A stretch of DNA of 64,000 nucleotides from Hydractinia symbiolongicarpus (Eukaryota; Cnidaria; Hydrozoa; Anthoathecata; Hydractiniidae). A model generated the notes under the pieces. The model had not been told where the DNA came from. It ran no database searches and saw only the letters and a list, made by a program, of their open reading frames with translations. Positions 36,186 through 43,783 of this stretch are shown in pieces. The stretch lies in NCBI RefSeq assembly GCF_029227915.1, contig NC_079883.1:21268001-21332000 (forward strand). The letters are read 5' to 3'. How positions within the stretch are numbered: the stretch's first letter is position 1; each line of letters starts with the position of its first letter. Made by a program: the position numbers and the translations under genes.

Positions 36186-37049
36186 TCAATTATATTGTTT
36201 AATGACAAGATCGATGGATGCGCGACATATGGGGCATTTATCCCCCTCATTCTCCAATTTATATGCACATGATAGACAGCAGCAAAAATGCCCTGTTCTA
36301 CCATGAACAATGGTTGCGGTCTTTTGTTTAGAAAGACAAATGATACATCTATCATCTTCATCAATGTCATCGTCAGCGTCGTCCTCATCCTCATCAATAT
36401 TTTGAAAATATCCCCGTACGCAAAATCGGCACCAACATTTGGGATAAGGGCCATAATCATAATCGGGATCTTCAAAATAATTATAATAATGGCCCTTATA
36501 TGATAAGTATTTTAGCAATGGGGTTATTAATCTGATGTTCACATCCTGTTTATAATCAATGGATCCGTACCGAGTCTCACCATAACCCTCGGTATGATTA
36601 CGGCTATAACCCATATCTTCAAACCATTGTTGGCTATAAAACCCACCCAATTTATGCCTATTCACATGTCTATTTGCAACAATAGGTACATATCCAGGAA
36701 GTACTTCGAACTGTGGTTCATTAGGAGCGTCAACAGATGTTGATACAATATACCGTGTCAAATGGTTTATAATCCGTCGATCCTCATCACCCAAGTCATT
36801 CTTCAGTACACTTTCACTTATTTCGAGGTGTTTGGCTATACCTCTTATGTTGTCGGGGACCAGTTCATTATTTATGATCTGGGTTTCGTATTCAACTTTT
36901 CTTACCCAATCACTTGGATATCCGGGTTCCGAGATATCTTCGCTTGGATATCCGGGCCCCGAGATATTTTCATCGTAGAAAAATCTTCGGAATAATATCC
37001 AGTGTATTTCGAGAGGTGGGGAGGGTTCGTTATCAACTGTCGATGTCAT
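36186..37049 (-). CDS. RING-finger protein with MDM2-type C2H2C4 RING
   Basis: 287 residues, ATG start. The C terminus (235-276) is a RING with ligand order C-x2-C-x10-H-x4-H-x3-C-x2-C-x10-C-x2-C. This is the unusual C2H2C4 arrangement of MDM2/MDMX, including IVHGRTGH and a short tail with a terminal-region Tyr (VIKQYN). An acidic run (about 217-233) precedes it. The N-terminal 200 residues are not recognisable; a short internal repeat (ISGPGYPSEDISEPGYPS) lies near residue 33. By family knowledge this RING binds E2 enzymes and acts as a ubiquitin ligase or dimerises with one. In a virus-like element it may redirect host protein turnover (inference). The promoter-like motif is shared with the polymerase unit, and a 3' hairpin follows. 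Confidence 0.85.
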   Translation of the reverse strand: MTSTVDNEPSPPLEIHWILFRRFFYDENISGPGYPSEDISEPGYPSDWVRKVEYETQIINNELVPDNIRGIAKHLEISESVLKNDLGDEDRRIINHLTRYIVSTSVDAPNEPQFEVLPGYVPIVANRHVNRHKLGGFYSQQWFEDMGYSRNHTEGYGETRYGSIDYKQDVNIRLITPLLKYLSYKGHYYNYFEDPDYDYGPYPKCWCRFCVRGYFQNIDEDEDDADDDIDEDDRCIICLSKQKTATIVHGRTGHFCCCLSCAYKLENEGDKCPICRASIDLVIKQYN

Positions 37050-37058
37050 GCTTGGCTA

Positions 37059-37083
37059 TGATATACGATTGTGCAATCTTTAA
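37059..37083 (-). promoter_or_regulatory. Shared upstream motif TTAAAG-N11-GTATATCA (RING gene)
   Basis: TTAAAG at 37083-37078 and GTATATCA at 37066-37059, 9 nt before the ATG. Spacing is identical to the copy at 36077-36101; the sequence in between differs, so only the two blocks are conserved. Confidence 0.6.
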
Positions 37084-37210
37084 CCCAATTTTTAAAAATC
37101 GTGCTGAAGGGTTGTGAGTGTCCTAGTTTGTGGTTGCCCCACCATGCTAAAATTGTAGTAAAACACGCTAAAACACACATACATCGATAGACCATGGGTA
37201 CCCACCAACA

Positions 37211-37234
37211 TTTGTTACTCGTCTGAGTAACAAA
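37211..37234 (-). terminator. 3' hairpin after the 101-residue ORF
   Basis: A 10-bp perfect stem TTTGTTACTC/GAGTAACAAA with loop GTCT (AGAC on the gene strand), 16 nt after the stop codon. Same stem as at 36143-36166. Confidence 0.75.
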
Positions 37235-37250
37235 AAAAAGGGTTGTTCAA

Positions 37251-37556
37251 TCACTTGGATCTTTTGTCGTTATAACGTTTTTGAGATTTTAGATATGCCT
37301 CCCTGTTTTTCGACCTCCACCTTGAACAGTATCCATACCATTCCCGTTTGGTATCCAGATCTATGGTGTAGGATGGGTCGAGATCATTCTTCTCAATCAC
37401 CTCAACCAGTTTAGCCTTTTTCATCCCGGTGATATACTTCACCCCACGGGATTTAGCAACCTCTCGCAACTCTCTCAGTTTCATCAATTTGTAGTCGGGT
37501 ACACCACCATCGGTGGTATCACAATGTAGATCAGTTTGAGTAGCCACGTCAGACAT
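37251..37556 (-). CDS. Small SAP/HeH-like Polinton protein
   Basis: 101 residues. Residues 25-56 (LMKLRELREVAKSRGVKYIT then GMKKAKLVEVIEKND) form the two-helix SAP/HeH pattern also seen in the ORF upstream of the polymerase; the two may be paralogous DNA-binding modules. The C terminus is basic and aromatic (REWYGYCSRWRSKNREAYLK), fitting nucleic-acid binding. A (TA)n run just upstream of the ATG may serve as a TATA region. Function unknown. Confidence 0.7.
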   Translation of the reverse strand: MSDVATQTDLHCDTTDGGVPDYKLMKLRELREVAKSRGVKYITGMKKAKLVEVIEKNDLDPSYTIDLDTKREWYGYCSRWRSKNREAYLKSQKRYNDKRSK

Positions 37557-37656
37557 CTTTATATATATATATATATAATCAGTAAAAATACATTAAAGCA
37601 CTTTTATCGTACTACATCATAACAAAAAGGAGATAAATAAAGGTGTGCATAAATAA

Positions 37657-38643
37657 AACAGGTCAAACTCTAAACTTCAAGAGACTTACTATCAACCTCA
37701 AAATTTATGGAAAGGACAAAAGGCTGTTCAGAATTTAAGAGGATTAGGTTTCAAGCCAAAGGAGATTAAGAAGTGGCTATCAAAACAAGCATTTTGGCAA
37801 GTACATTTACCCGCTCCAAAACATGTTGAAAGACCACATTATGAAGTTATCACCCCTAATGATTTACATCAATTCGATTTATTGTACATGCCCGGTGACA
37901 TACTGTATGGTAATTAATATAAGTACATTTTGTCGGGAATCGATGCTGCTTCCAGATACAAAGTAGCCCGACCTTTGAGGACTAAGAAAGCCAAAGAGGT
38001 TGCCGCTATGATTGAAGACATCTACAAGGCAGGACCATTAACTTATCCGAAAACTTTCCAATGTGATAACGGTTCAGAATTCAAAGCAGATGTGACAAAG
38101 CTGTTGGAGAAGCATAAGGTTGAAATTAAAAGGGCGACTACAAAATATAAGCATACGCACACAGCTTTTGTTGAGGCGTTGAACAAGATACTTGCGGAAA
38201 ATTTATTCAAAATACAAGATGCTCAAGAACTGAATGATTCGGAAAAGGTATCATCTACATGGGTTAAGCATCTGTATAAACTGATTGATAGGCTAAACGA
38301 TACAAAGACGCAGATGATTGGTATGAAACCAAAAGATGCTATTATAATGAAAGAGGTGCCTCTTGCTAAACGAGAGAATTATCCACCTGAAGTAGAATTA
38401 CCTAAAGATGGCCTGTATAGATATCTACTACAACCTGGTGAAGAGCATGATGATGGGCGGAGACGGGCAACCGATAGAATATGGTCGAAAAACACATATA
38501 GATTGCGTGAGGTAATAGCGCAACCCGGTAACCGTGTAATGTACTATGTTCAAGACGGACCCGGACGGGCTTTTGTAAAAGAGGAATTGATGTTAATACC
38601 TGAAGATACAGAATTACCTCCTGATTATGTGCAAGGTTGGTGA
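37657..38643 (+). pseudogene. Polinton rve-family integrase, interrupted by an in-frame stop
   Basis: The frame is open from 37657 to 38643 (about 329 codons) except for one TAA at 37915-37917. The catalytic triad is complete: Asp in QFDLLYMP (codon 37876-37878), Asp in QCDNGSEF, and Glu in FVEALNK with exactly 35 residues between the second and third acids. The stop lies between the first Asp and the strand YKYILSGIDAASRY. The conserved N-terminal part (LQETYY...WKGQKAVQNL) is present but no in-frame ATG is found; the frame starts just after a TAA. The C-terminal 60 residues look like the SH3/chromo-like tail. As it stands the gene cannot make a full integrase without readthrough. The next downstream start would lack the first catalytic Asp. 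Confidence 0.9.
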
Positions 38644-38669
38644 AAAAAGGGGGACGATACATAAAAAGT

Positions 38670-38694
38670 ATCTTTACCTGTATCTGGTAAAGAT
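38670..38694 (+). terminator. 3' hairpin after the integrase
   Basis: ATCTTTACC and GGTAAAGAT form a 9-bp perfect stem with the 7-nt loop TGTATCT, starting 27 nt after the stop. A near-identical hairpin follows the last plus-strand gene (47568-47592), differing at one stem and one loop position. Confidence 0.75.
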
Positions 38695-38843
38695 GATGCC
38701 GGGGATCACACAGGGCGGTCGGCAGATAGGGCCGCTATGGCTCGGGACGATTGCGCCACATAATGTCACAAACCGCCTTACTTTCAAATATTAATTTTTC
38801 AAATAGCACACGAAATATGCGAGCGGCGTACATGCACACATCA
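38695..38843. other. Intergenic region between convergent genes
   Basis: A GC-richer patch (GGGCGGTCGGC..., GCCGCTATGGCTCGGG) then AT-rich sequence. No hairpin comparable to the others was found for the minus-strand gene that ends at 38844. Confidence 0.5.
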
Positions 38844-39437
38844 CTAACCTTGTTCCTGATTTACCGTCTTTCTGAGGCTTTGAACCTCGGCCATTAGACT
38901 TTTTTCAAACTGGTTGCGCGTTTCGCTCTCCATCTTTCTGTCGGTTTTCGTAATTTTGTCCAGAGCTTCATAGTATATACCGCACAGGGTTTGAAATTCA
39001 ATGTGACTAATGTCATCATTATTCAGCGCCCGTGAGAAGGAGTTTTCAAACACGGCGATGGCAGACGTCGCAACATCATATAATTTCATGACTTTGTCCA
39101 GTTTGCTCTGATATCTTTTAATCAAGGCCGTGATAGAACCTGTGAAAATGGATCCCGACAGTGCTACGGCACCCAATCCGACAGAAACGGGTATCCCAAT
39201 GAGTGTAGCACCTGTTACCACCGAACCTATGCCGGAAGTGATGGTTAGGGCCGTGGCGCCGGCATTTAGAATCACAAGTCTGTGTAATTTCTTGTTGTAT
39301 TTCTCATACTTTGTGTTGAATTTGTTTTTTAATTTTATCAACTCCTCAAGTTGAGAGTTCACGGTATTTGTGTTAAACTTGTCTTGCTCGCTCGAATACT
39401 CAGGAGCCGTGGGTAGCTTCGGATAAATCTCTGCCAT
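38844..39437 (-). CDS. Two-pass membrane protein with flanking helices, paralogue A
   Basis: 197 residues. After a short N-terminal segment comes a charged helix beginning SQLEELIKLKNKF (about 29-41). Two adjacent hydrophobic stretches (about 55-75 and 80-100) carry many Gly, Ala, Ser and Thr, as in VILNAGATALTITSGIGSVV. A long helical C-terminal domain ends QSLRKTVNQEQG. The neighbour at 39462 has the same plan and the same opening motif, so they are tandem duplicates. The layout recalls SLATT-type membrane proteins; that comparison is structural only. A role in the virion or in host-membrane interaction is possible but unproven. The gap to the next gene is 24 nt. Confidence 0.75.
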   Translation of the reverse strand: MAEIYPKLPTAPEYSSEQDKFNTNTVNSQLEELIKLKNKFNTKYEKYNKKLHRLVILNAGATALTITSGIGSVVTGATLIGIPVSVGLGAVALSGSIFTGSITALIKRYQSKLDKVMKLYDVATSAIAVFENSFSRALNNDDISHIEFQTLCGIYYEALDKITKTDRKMESETRNQFEKSLMAEVQSLRKTVNQEQG

Positions 39438-39461
39438 TGGTTACTACAAAGAAAAAAAACT

Positions 39462-39929
39462 TTACTCTAAATAACCTATATCTAGTTTATCCAGATCCTT
39501 GAGAGTTCTGTGATATGTATCACACAAACTTTCAAAATCGGCTCTACTGATGTACAGGCTGTTTGGTAGCGTTTTATCGAACACATCGATGGCATTTTGT
39601 ACAACGCGATATGAGGCTCTGACTTTGTTAAGTTTCTCCCGATATATCTTAACATATTCGATGGTAATCGCACATGAAGCAGAGATTAATAGACACATAC
39701 CCGAACCCCAAACTGCGCGGCCTTTTCTAATAATGGCCGCTGCGGTCGCTATCGAGCTGGTAACGGCCACGATTCCGGACATACCCTCCATAAGCATCAA
39801 TATAATCAGAGATCCGCCGTATTTGTCTATCCTGTCATAGAACTTATGTCGTAATTTCACCAGCTCCTCAAGTTGGGAATTGGATATATCTGTTTTAAAC
39901 ATTTCTCCGGGACTAGTATGCTCGGCCAT
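39462..39929 (-). CDS. Two-pass membrane protein with flanking helices, paralogue B
   Basis: 155 residues with SNSQLEELVKLRHKF near the start, two hydrophobic segments (about 40-65 and 74-92), and a helical tail with ISRADFESLCDTYHRTL. This aligns with ISHIEFQTLCGIYYEAL in paralogue A. It lacks paralogue A's last 40 or so residues. The upstream sequences of both genes share a motif like TTATTTAGAG followed by AGTTTTTT. It is divergent from the plus-strand gene at 39973, with 43 bp between starts. Confidence 0.75.
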   Translation of the reverse strand: MAEHTSPGEMFKTDISNSQLEELVKLRHKFYDRIDKYGGSLIILMLMEGMSGIVAVTSSIATAAAIIRKGRAVWGSGMCLLISASCAITIEYVKIYREKLNKVRASYRVVQNAIDVFDKTLPNSLYISRADFESLCDTYHRTLKDLDKLDIGYLE

Positions 39930-39972
39930 TTCTATTATCTTAAGAAAAAACTATCCTCTAAATAATAAAATA
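39930..39972. promoter_or_regulatory. Compact divergent promoter region
   Basis: Only 43 bp separate the ATG of the minus-strand membrane protein from that of the plus-strand coiled-coil gene. The stretch holds AAGAAAAAACTATCCTCTAA and AATAATAAAATA, so both transcripts must start within it or inside the opposite gene. Confidence 0.5.
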
Positions 39973-41226
39973 ATGGCGGACATTGATATTGATCCGTTTG
40001 GTGAACATGGTCAAACCGACGAGGGTGCCGATGAAACCACGCCCCTGGTACCGAAGGAACGCACACGGGTACAGATACACACACCCGATGAAAAGGAGAC
40101 ATCATTCGGTGGAGGCTCCTCTCAACGCGCTAGAGTTACTAGTGAACGGGTTAAATCACTCTATGAGGTGCTACTAACTAAATATCCAAACGAGGACCCG
40201 AGTGTGATACATACCGATCTGTTTGAGATTCGTGGTGGTGAATTATACTACAAGGGTGATAACAGACCGCTGACACATGGTGGATCTCTAAGGTCTACCG
40301 GTACCATTGCAGATCTACTGGGCAAGAAAAGGCTGCGCAGTTTGGGGTTCGATATACCGAAAGGTAGTATAACCCCCCGACAGGCCGCCGGACTAAACAA
40401 AATAGAAGAGAGACTACCGTCACCTGATAAAATAGAAACGGCGACCGATATAGAATTAGAAACAATATCTGGAGATGTGGTGAACAGTGTGGAGGACCTG
40501 GTATCGCTGGTCGATGATGGTACACTGAGAGGTGAATATCCCGCGGGTGATATTCGTGGATTGGATAGTTCCGTACAAAAAATTCGGGGGAGTCTCCAAC
40601 TCGCGACCGCTAAAAAGGTAGATATCGAACACAACATCAAGAAGGAAGAAATGAAGTTGAAGGAGTTGGAACATCCGTCGTACACAGATGAACAGAGGGA
40701 GAAGGTGGCCAAGGAGTTGGAAAAGCTAAACGATATGTTGGAGGCTAACCAGGATGGTATCAATATCCTCAAGGGTAAACTTAACAGTCAAATAAAAAGC
40801 ATCAAGGAGACAATCGCCAAGGTACTTAGCAAAGATACAACATTGGGTGAAAAGATACGAACTCTATTCCGTGAGCAGGGTATCACCATCGTCAGTGTAC
40901 TAACGGCATTTGGTATGGTTATCGGCCTTTTGGTTAAAACTTTGACACCCGGAGGTGGGGGGTCATCCACCGGTAATACAAAAAATCATGAAAAAACTGA
41001 GGGTGGTGCGAGGGAATGGATAAAGAACAAGCTGAGTGCGCTAGGATCTCTCCTGGGTAGATTAGCCAGTGCCGCAGCCGCACCACTACCTGGTATAATT
41101 GGATCCATCGTATCGTGGATCCTCAATAGAGCAAAGGAGGCCGTTGGTTGGTTGAGTCAAAACCTTTGGGCTTTGATAGTTGGAATCGGAGGTCTGATAT
41201 ACACCTACATGGTTACAAAGCGTTAG
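39973..41226 (+). CDS. Coiled-coil protein with C-terminal membrane segments, conserved Polinton type
   Basis: 417 residues from ATG 39973; an in-frame extension reaches 39880 but overlaps the divergent gene, so I prefer the later ATG. The N-terminal 90 residues are acidic and polar. Residues about 90-180 contain a globular part with LLGKKRLRSLGFD. A coiled coil spans about 230-280 (EEMKLKELEH...KELEKLNDMLEANQDG). A first hydrophobic segment (GITIVSVLTAFGMVIGLLVK, near 310-330) is followed by a Gly/Ser linker. The C terminus has Ala/Leu-rich amphipathic helices and a last membrane-like helix (LWALIVGIGGLIYTYMV). I recall similar uncharacterised proteins in cnidarian genomes. The layout would suit a virion-membrane or membrane-active capsid component. 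Enzyme motifs are absent. Confidence 0.85.
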   Translation: MADIDIDPFGEHGQTDEGADETTPLVPKERTRVQIHTPDEKETSFGGGSSQRARVTSERVKSLYEVLLTKYPNEDPSVIHTDLFEIRGGELYYKGDNRPLTHGGSLRSTGTIADLLGKKRLRSLGFDIPKGSITPRQAAGLNKIEERLPSPDKIETATDIELETISGDVVNSVEDLVSLVDDGTLRGEYPAGDIRGLDSSVQKIRGSLQLATAKKVDIEHNIKKEEMKLKELEHPSYTDEQREKVAKELEKLNDMLEANQDGINILKGKLNSQIKSIKETIAKVLSKDTTLGEKIRTLFREQGITIVSVLTAFGMVIGLLVKTLTPGGGGSSTGNTKNHEKTEGGAREWIKNKLSALGSLLGRLASAAAAPLPGIIGSIVSWILNRAKEAVGWLSQNLWALIVGIGGLIYTYMVTKR

Positions 41227-41240
41227 TGGAATCTGGAATA

Positions 41241-41265
41241 TATGTTACATGTGTCATGTAACATA
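41241..41265. terminator. Shared hairpin between convergent genes
   Basis: TATGTTACATG and CATGTAACATA form an 11-bp perfect stem with a 3-nt loop. It lies 15 nt after the plus-strand stop (41226) and 31 nt after the minus-strand stop (41296), so it can end transcripts from both sides. The core GTTAC..GTAAC matches the other hairpins. Confidence 0.75.
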
Positions 41266-41286
41266 GTAGTAGTAGTAGTAGTAGTA
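41265..41286. repeat. (AGT)n microsatellite
   Basis: Seven AGT units directly after the shared hairpin. Confidence 0.85.
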
Positions 41287-41295
41287 CCACGCGTA

Positions 41296-41721
41296 CTATT
41301 TTTCGAAATACCACACAGCGCCCCCGACACCGATCATGCTTAGTGCGATAAATGCCAATTCCCGTTCATGTTGGCCATTGCTGGGTGTATAAAAGTCGCT
41401 CAATACAGGTTCGCGTGGAATATCCGTGAGAGTTGACCCTCCAAACACTTTTCTATATTCACGCATCGCATCATCCAGCTCTGTGAATTTCCCCTCAGCC
41501 TTCTTCTCAAGTCTGAGCTGCTTATTGATAAAGTCCACCCTCTCTTGTCTTTTACGTTGCCATATAACCTGAGCCTTTTGCAGCTGTTCTATGGCCAGAT
41601 CATGCCGCTTCCGTTCCTTATCTATCCTATCCTTGGATAAACTTGAAAAGAGGTAGCTTGATCCGGTGAAAGCCAAAGCGTTCGCGAAGGCACCTCCCAA
41701 CATCATTGCAATTGAAGCCAT
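41296..41721 (-). CDS. Conserved Polinton membrane protein with central coiled coil
   Basis: 141 residues. It opens with the hydrophobic segment MASIAMMLGGAFANALAFTG. A long charged helix follows (about 30-90: DRIDKERKRHDLAIEQLQKA and on), then a conserved-looking SDFYTPSNGQHERELAF and a last membrane helix (IALSMIGVGGAVWYF). Membrane segments at both ends with a helical middle suggest a virion-membrane or scaffold role. It is the last gene of the minus-strand run that starts at the penton, and it precedes the shared hairpin. Function unknown. Confidence 0.8.
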   Translation of the reverse strand: MASIAMMLGGAFANALAFTGSSYLFSSLSKDRIDKERKRHDLAIEQLQKAQVIWQRKRQERVDFINKQLRLEKKAEGKFTELDDAMREYRKVFGGSTLTDIPREPVLSDFYTPSNGQHERELAFIALSMIGVGGAVWYFEK

Positions 41722-41755
41722 GTTTCATATACTACTACAGTATATTTTAGTGGCG

Positions 41756-41887
41756 TTATTTTAATACGATAGCTTCGGAGTCTATGACATCCGTATCCAC
41801 CTCCGTGTATTCCACCTTGGGTAAAATACTCTCAACTTTCTTACGTCGATATAAAACCCAGACCAACCATTCCAGTATTCGCAACAT
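41756..41887 (-). CDS. Small 43-residue protein, translationally overlapped with the upstream gene
   Basis: A short frame starting MLRILEWLVWVLYRRKKVES, with a hydrophobic N terminus stopped by basic residues and an acidic C-terminal half. Its ATG overlaps the stop of the preceding gene by one base (TAATG). That geometry and the tight packing argue that it is real despite its size. Probably a tiny membrane-anchored virion or assembly protein; not recognised. Confidence 0.6.
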   Translation of the reverse strand: MLRILEWLVWVLYRRKKVESILPKVEYTEVDTDVIDSEAIVLK

Positions 41888-42114
41888 TATATATTTATAG
41901 TTTCAGGTATAATTTTTTGCTTAACTAGATATTCTCTTGTCATCTCACTTGCGGCGACTATGGCTACAAGCTTTCCGGTATCTTCCAGGTCAAACTTCTG
42001 AATTGAGGGTGGTGTCATTTTTAATACATTTTTCCCGAGAATTGAATAGCCCACAGCGAAAACGCATACGACCGATGCTTTATAAATATCGTTGACTATA
42101 CTTTCCTTATCCAT
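41887..42114 (-). CDS. Small two-helix membrane protein, conserved Polinton type
   Basis: 75 residues: a first hydrophobic helix (VVCVFAVGYSILGKNVLK, 14-31), the loop KMTPPSIQKFDLEDTG, a second weaker hydrophobic helix (KLVAIVAASEMTREYLVKQ), and the end IIPETINI. The stop codon overlaps the start of the next gene as TAATG, which allows termination-reinitiation. I recall similar small proteins next to capsid genes in cnidarian Polintons. Function unknown. Confidence 0.75.
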   Translation of the reverse strand: MDKESIVNDIYKASVVCVFAVGYSILGKNVLKMTPPSIQKFDLEDTGKLVAIVAASEMTREYLVKQKIIPETINI

Positions 42115-42158
42115 GTCTTATATTTACTTCAAGATTATAGTATCGTGATATTATCCCT

Positions 42159-42554
42159 TTATTCCATTTCAAGCTTACTTATTCTCATAGTTTTTTTATT
42201 ACCTGAGTTAATTGGTGGGGTACCCTTCACCTTAATATTTTTGTCCTTATTTTTATAGACGAAAAAAGCACCAATTAAGACAAGTACTATCACCCCACCA
42301 CCACCCATTATTGTGTAGTTCACCCCACCGTGTTTAGGGCCATCTGTCACAGAATCCTCAATGACAATATCCTTAGGATCCTCCAACTGTGTCTGAGGTG
42401 CTGAGTGTATCTGAGGTGCCGACTGTACCTCCGTCTGTGCCATGAGCAATCTTTTATATTCTTCCCTAGTTTTACGATTGAATTCAGCCAGCCTCTTACC
42501 AGCCTCAACCTTTTTAGGGTTCTTCGTTGTCACCTGAACTGGAGTATCCGACAT
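42159..42554 (-). CDS. Single-pass membrane protein, conserved Polinton type
   Basis: 131 residues. A basic N terminus (NPKKVEAGKRLAEFNRKTRE, 12-31) leads to a Gln/Ser/Pro-rich linker. One membrane helix (GGGGVIVLVLIGAFFVYKNK, about 83-102) is followed by a basic tail. The start lies inside the end of the upstream gene (41-nt overlap). Probably part of the virion or assembly module. Confidence 0.75.
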   Translation of the reverse strand: MSDTPVQVTTKNPKKVEAGKRLAEFNRKTREEYKRLLMAQTEVQSAPQIHSAPQTQLEDPKDIVIEDSVTDGPKHGGVNYTIMGGGGVIVLVLIGAFFVYKNKDKNIKVKGTPPINSGNKKTMRISKLEME

Positions 42555-43119
42555 CTTTAGTATCCGTATCGATATTGTTTAAATTTTTTCCCGCGATATA
42601 ATGCCTACCTGTTATTAAACCTACACTGATTGGTGATAGTAGTGATCCGAACTTATAATATAGATCACATGTGAACCTTTGGAGTGCCGAGTTTAGGAAT
42701 GGATCATTCTCCAGGTCATCACTCAGAGCTTTTTGATTTTTTATACCGAGAGCTGTACAGGCACCCAGGGAGTACATGTGGATTATTGACTGTCCCAAAG
42801 ACTTTACCATTTGACCAGACAGTTTAGCCTCGTATATGGTGAACAGTTTATCCACCTCATCATTCTTGAGCTTTTGAATTTGCTCCTCCGTATACATCTT
42901 ACCCAGATATAGCTTGCTATTTCCCGTCAGCACACACTCGAGCAATTTCTGTCTCTTCCCATCATCTTGGTCCTCGATAAAAATTAGGTTGTCAATTGCG
43001 GTCTCAGCCATTTTAAATAGCGATAGGTATTTTTTAATACAAAAAAGACAGAAACTAACCAATACCAGCAATAGCACTACAGATATCACCAGTAATATGA
43101 AATTTATATATTCTATCAT
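42514..43119 (-). CDS. Conserved Polinton virion-module protein with N-terminal anchor
   Basis: 201 residues from the ATG at 43119. Residues 1-36 form a membrane anchor (FILLVISVVLLLVLVSFCLF). An internal Met at 43011 (MAETAIDNLIFIEDQDDG) could be an alternative start, giving a soluble protein of 165 residues. I recall relatives that start there. The later part is mostly helical (EEQIQKLKNDEVDKLF, GQMVKSLGQSIIHMYSLGAC) and has no known catalytic motif. The longer start fits the tight gene packing, since it leaves a 30-nt leader after the hairpin at 43150. It overlaps the next gene by 41 nt. Confidence 0.75.
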   Translation of the reverse strand: MIEYINFILLVISVVLLLVLVSFCLFCIKKYLSLFKMAETAIDNLIFIEDQDDGKRQKLLECVLTGNSKLYLGKMYTEEQIQKLKNDEVDKLFTIYEAKLSGQMVKSLGQSIIHMYSLGACTALGIKNQKALSDDLENDPFLNSALQRFTCDLYYKFGSLLSPISVGLITGRHYIAGKNLNNIDTDTKDVGYSSSGDNEEP

Positions 43120-43149
43120 TATAGGATAGTACTGTAGTTTTCCTATAGA

Positions 43150-43174
43150 TTTGTTACAAGGGTCTTGTAACAAA
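43150..43174 (-). terminator. 3' hairpin after the ATPase
   Basis: TTTGTTACAAG and CTTGTAACAAA form an 11-bp perfect stem with a 3-nt loop, 12 nt after the ATPase stop. It marks the end of the penton-capsid-ATPase cluster. On the gene strand it follows a T-run. Confidence 0.8.
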
Positions 43175-43185
43175 AAACTTCCAAT

Positions 43186-43782
43186 CTAGCAAATCACGTG
43201 GGTTCTTGGATGTTCCATCCTCATGACTAAATGTGTATATTTGCCATCTTTTAGCCTTTCCTTAACCTTCTGTATCTCTGATGATTCAATAACATCATTC
43301 TCCTCGTGTATAGTTGCGAGATCATGTCTGTCCTTTGGATACCACACATATAACATTTTTGCCTGCCTTCGTAAGTTCTTCGGTATCGCGGTGTATGATT
43401 GTGTGAGTAGCCACATGGTGTGGTTTCGATGCCGACCGCTGATGGCCAGCTCCAGCAATGGTTGCCTCTTTTTGTCCAGTTTCTCATCCGCGATGATATC
43501 GTCGATCAGGAGTAATGTTTTGTATCCTGCGAATAAATCCGTCATCTTTTGGATCCATTCATACAACAAGCCCATGGGCTCAATTAGAATAAAATATCTA
43601 TCACTCCAGAACCATTTTCGACACATATATGTCTTGTTCCATCTTAATGTTGGACATATAATCACAATGAAATCGAAGTGATCAAAGTATTCACTCTCTA
43701 GTAGCGTTACTACGCGTTTGGATTTTCCGCAGCCGGTTGGACCGACGAATAGTGCCGTGTGAGGATCTTTCATGTAGTCCAT
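43186..43782 (-). CDS. Genome-packaging ATPase (FtsK/HerA, A32-like)
   Basis: 198 residues from the ATG at 43782, one base after the capsid stop (TAAGATG). The frame continues upstream to 43809, but that part overlaps the capsid gene. Walker A is VGPTGCGKS near residue 14-22. Walker B is LLLIDDI near residue 90, followed by GRHRNHTMWLLTQSY, the arginine/sensor-like segment with the Gln of this superfamily. In relatives this enzyme pumps DNA into the capsid. Its position directly after the major capsid gene is the conserved virus-like order. It is a compact member of the family. Confidence 0.92.
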   Translation of the reverse strand: MDYMKDPHTALFVGPTGCGKSKRVVTLLESEYFDHFDFIVIICPTLRWNKTYMCRKWFWSDRYFILIEPMGLLYEWIQKMTDLFAGYKTLLLIDDIIADEKLDKKRQPLLELAISGRHRNHTMWLLTQSYTAIPKNLRRQAKMLYVWYPKDRHDLATIHEENDVIESSEIQKVKERLKDGKYTHLVMRMEHPRTHVIC

Positions 43783-43783
43783 C

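Noticed and set aside
40248-40772. 174-codon minus-strand frame inside the coiled-coil gene
   Set aside because: Antisense shadow of the 417-residue plus-strand gene, which has clear protein features.
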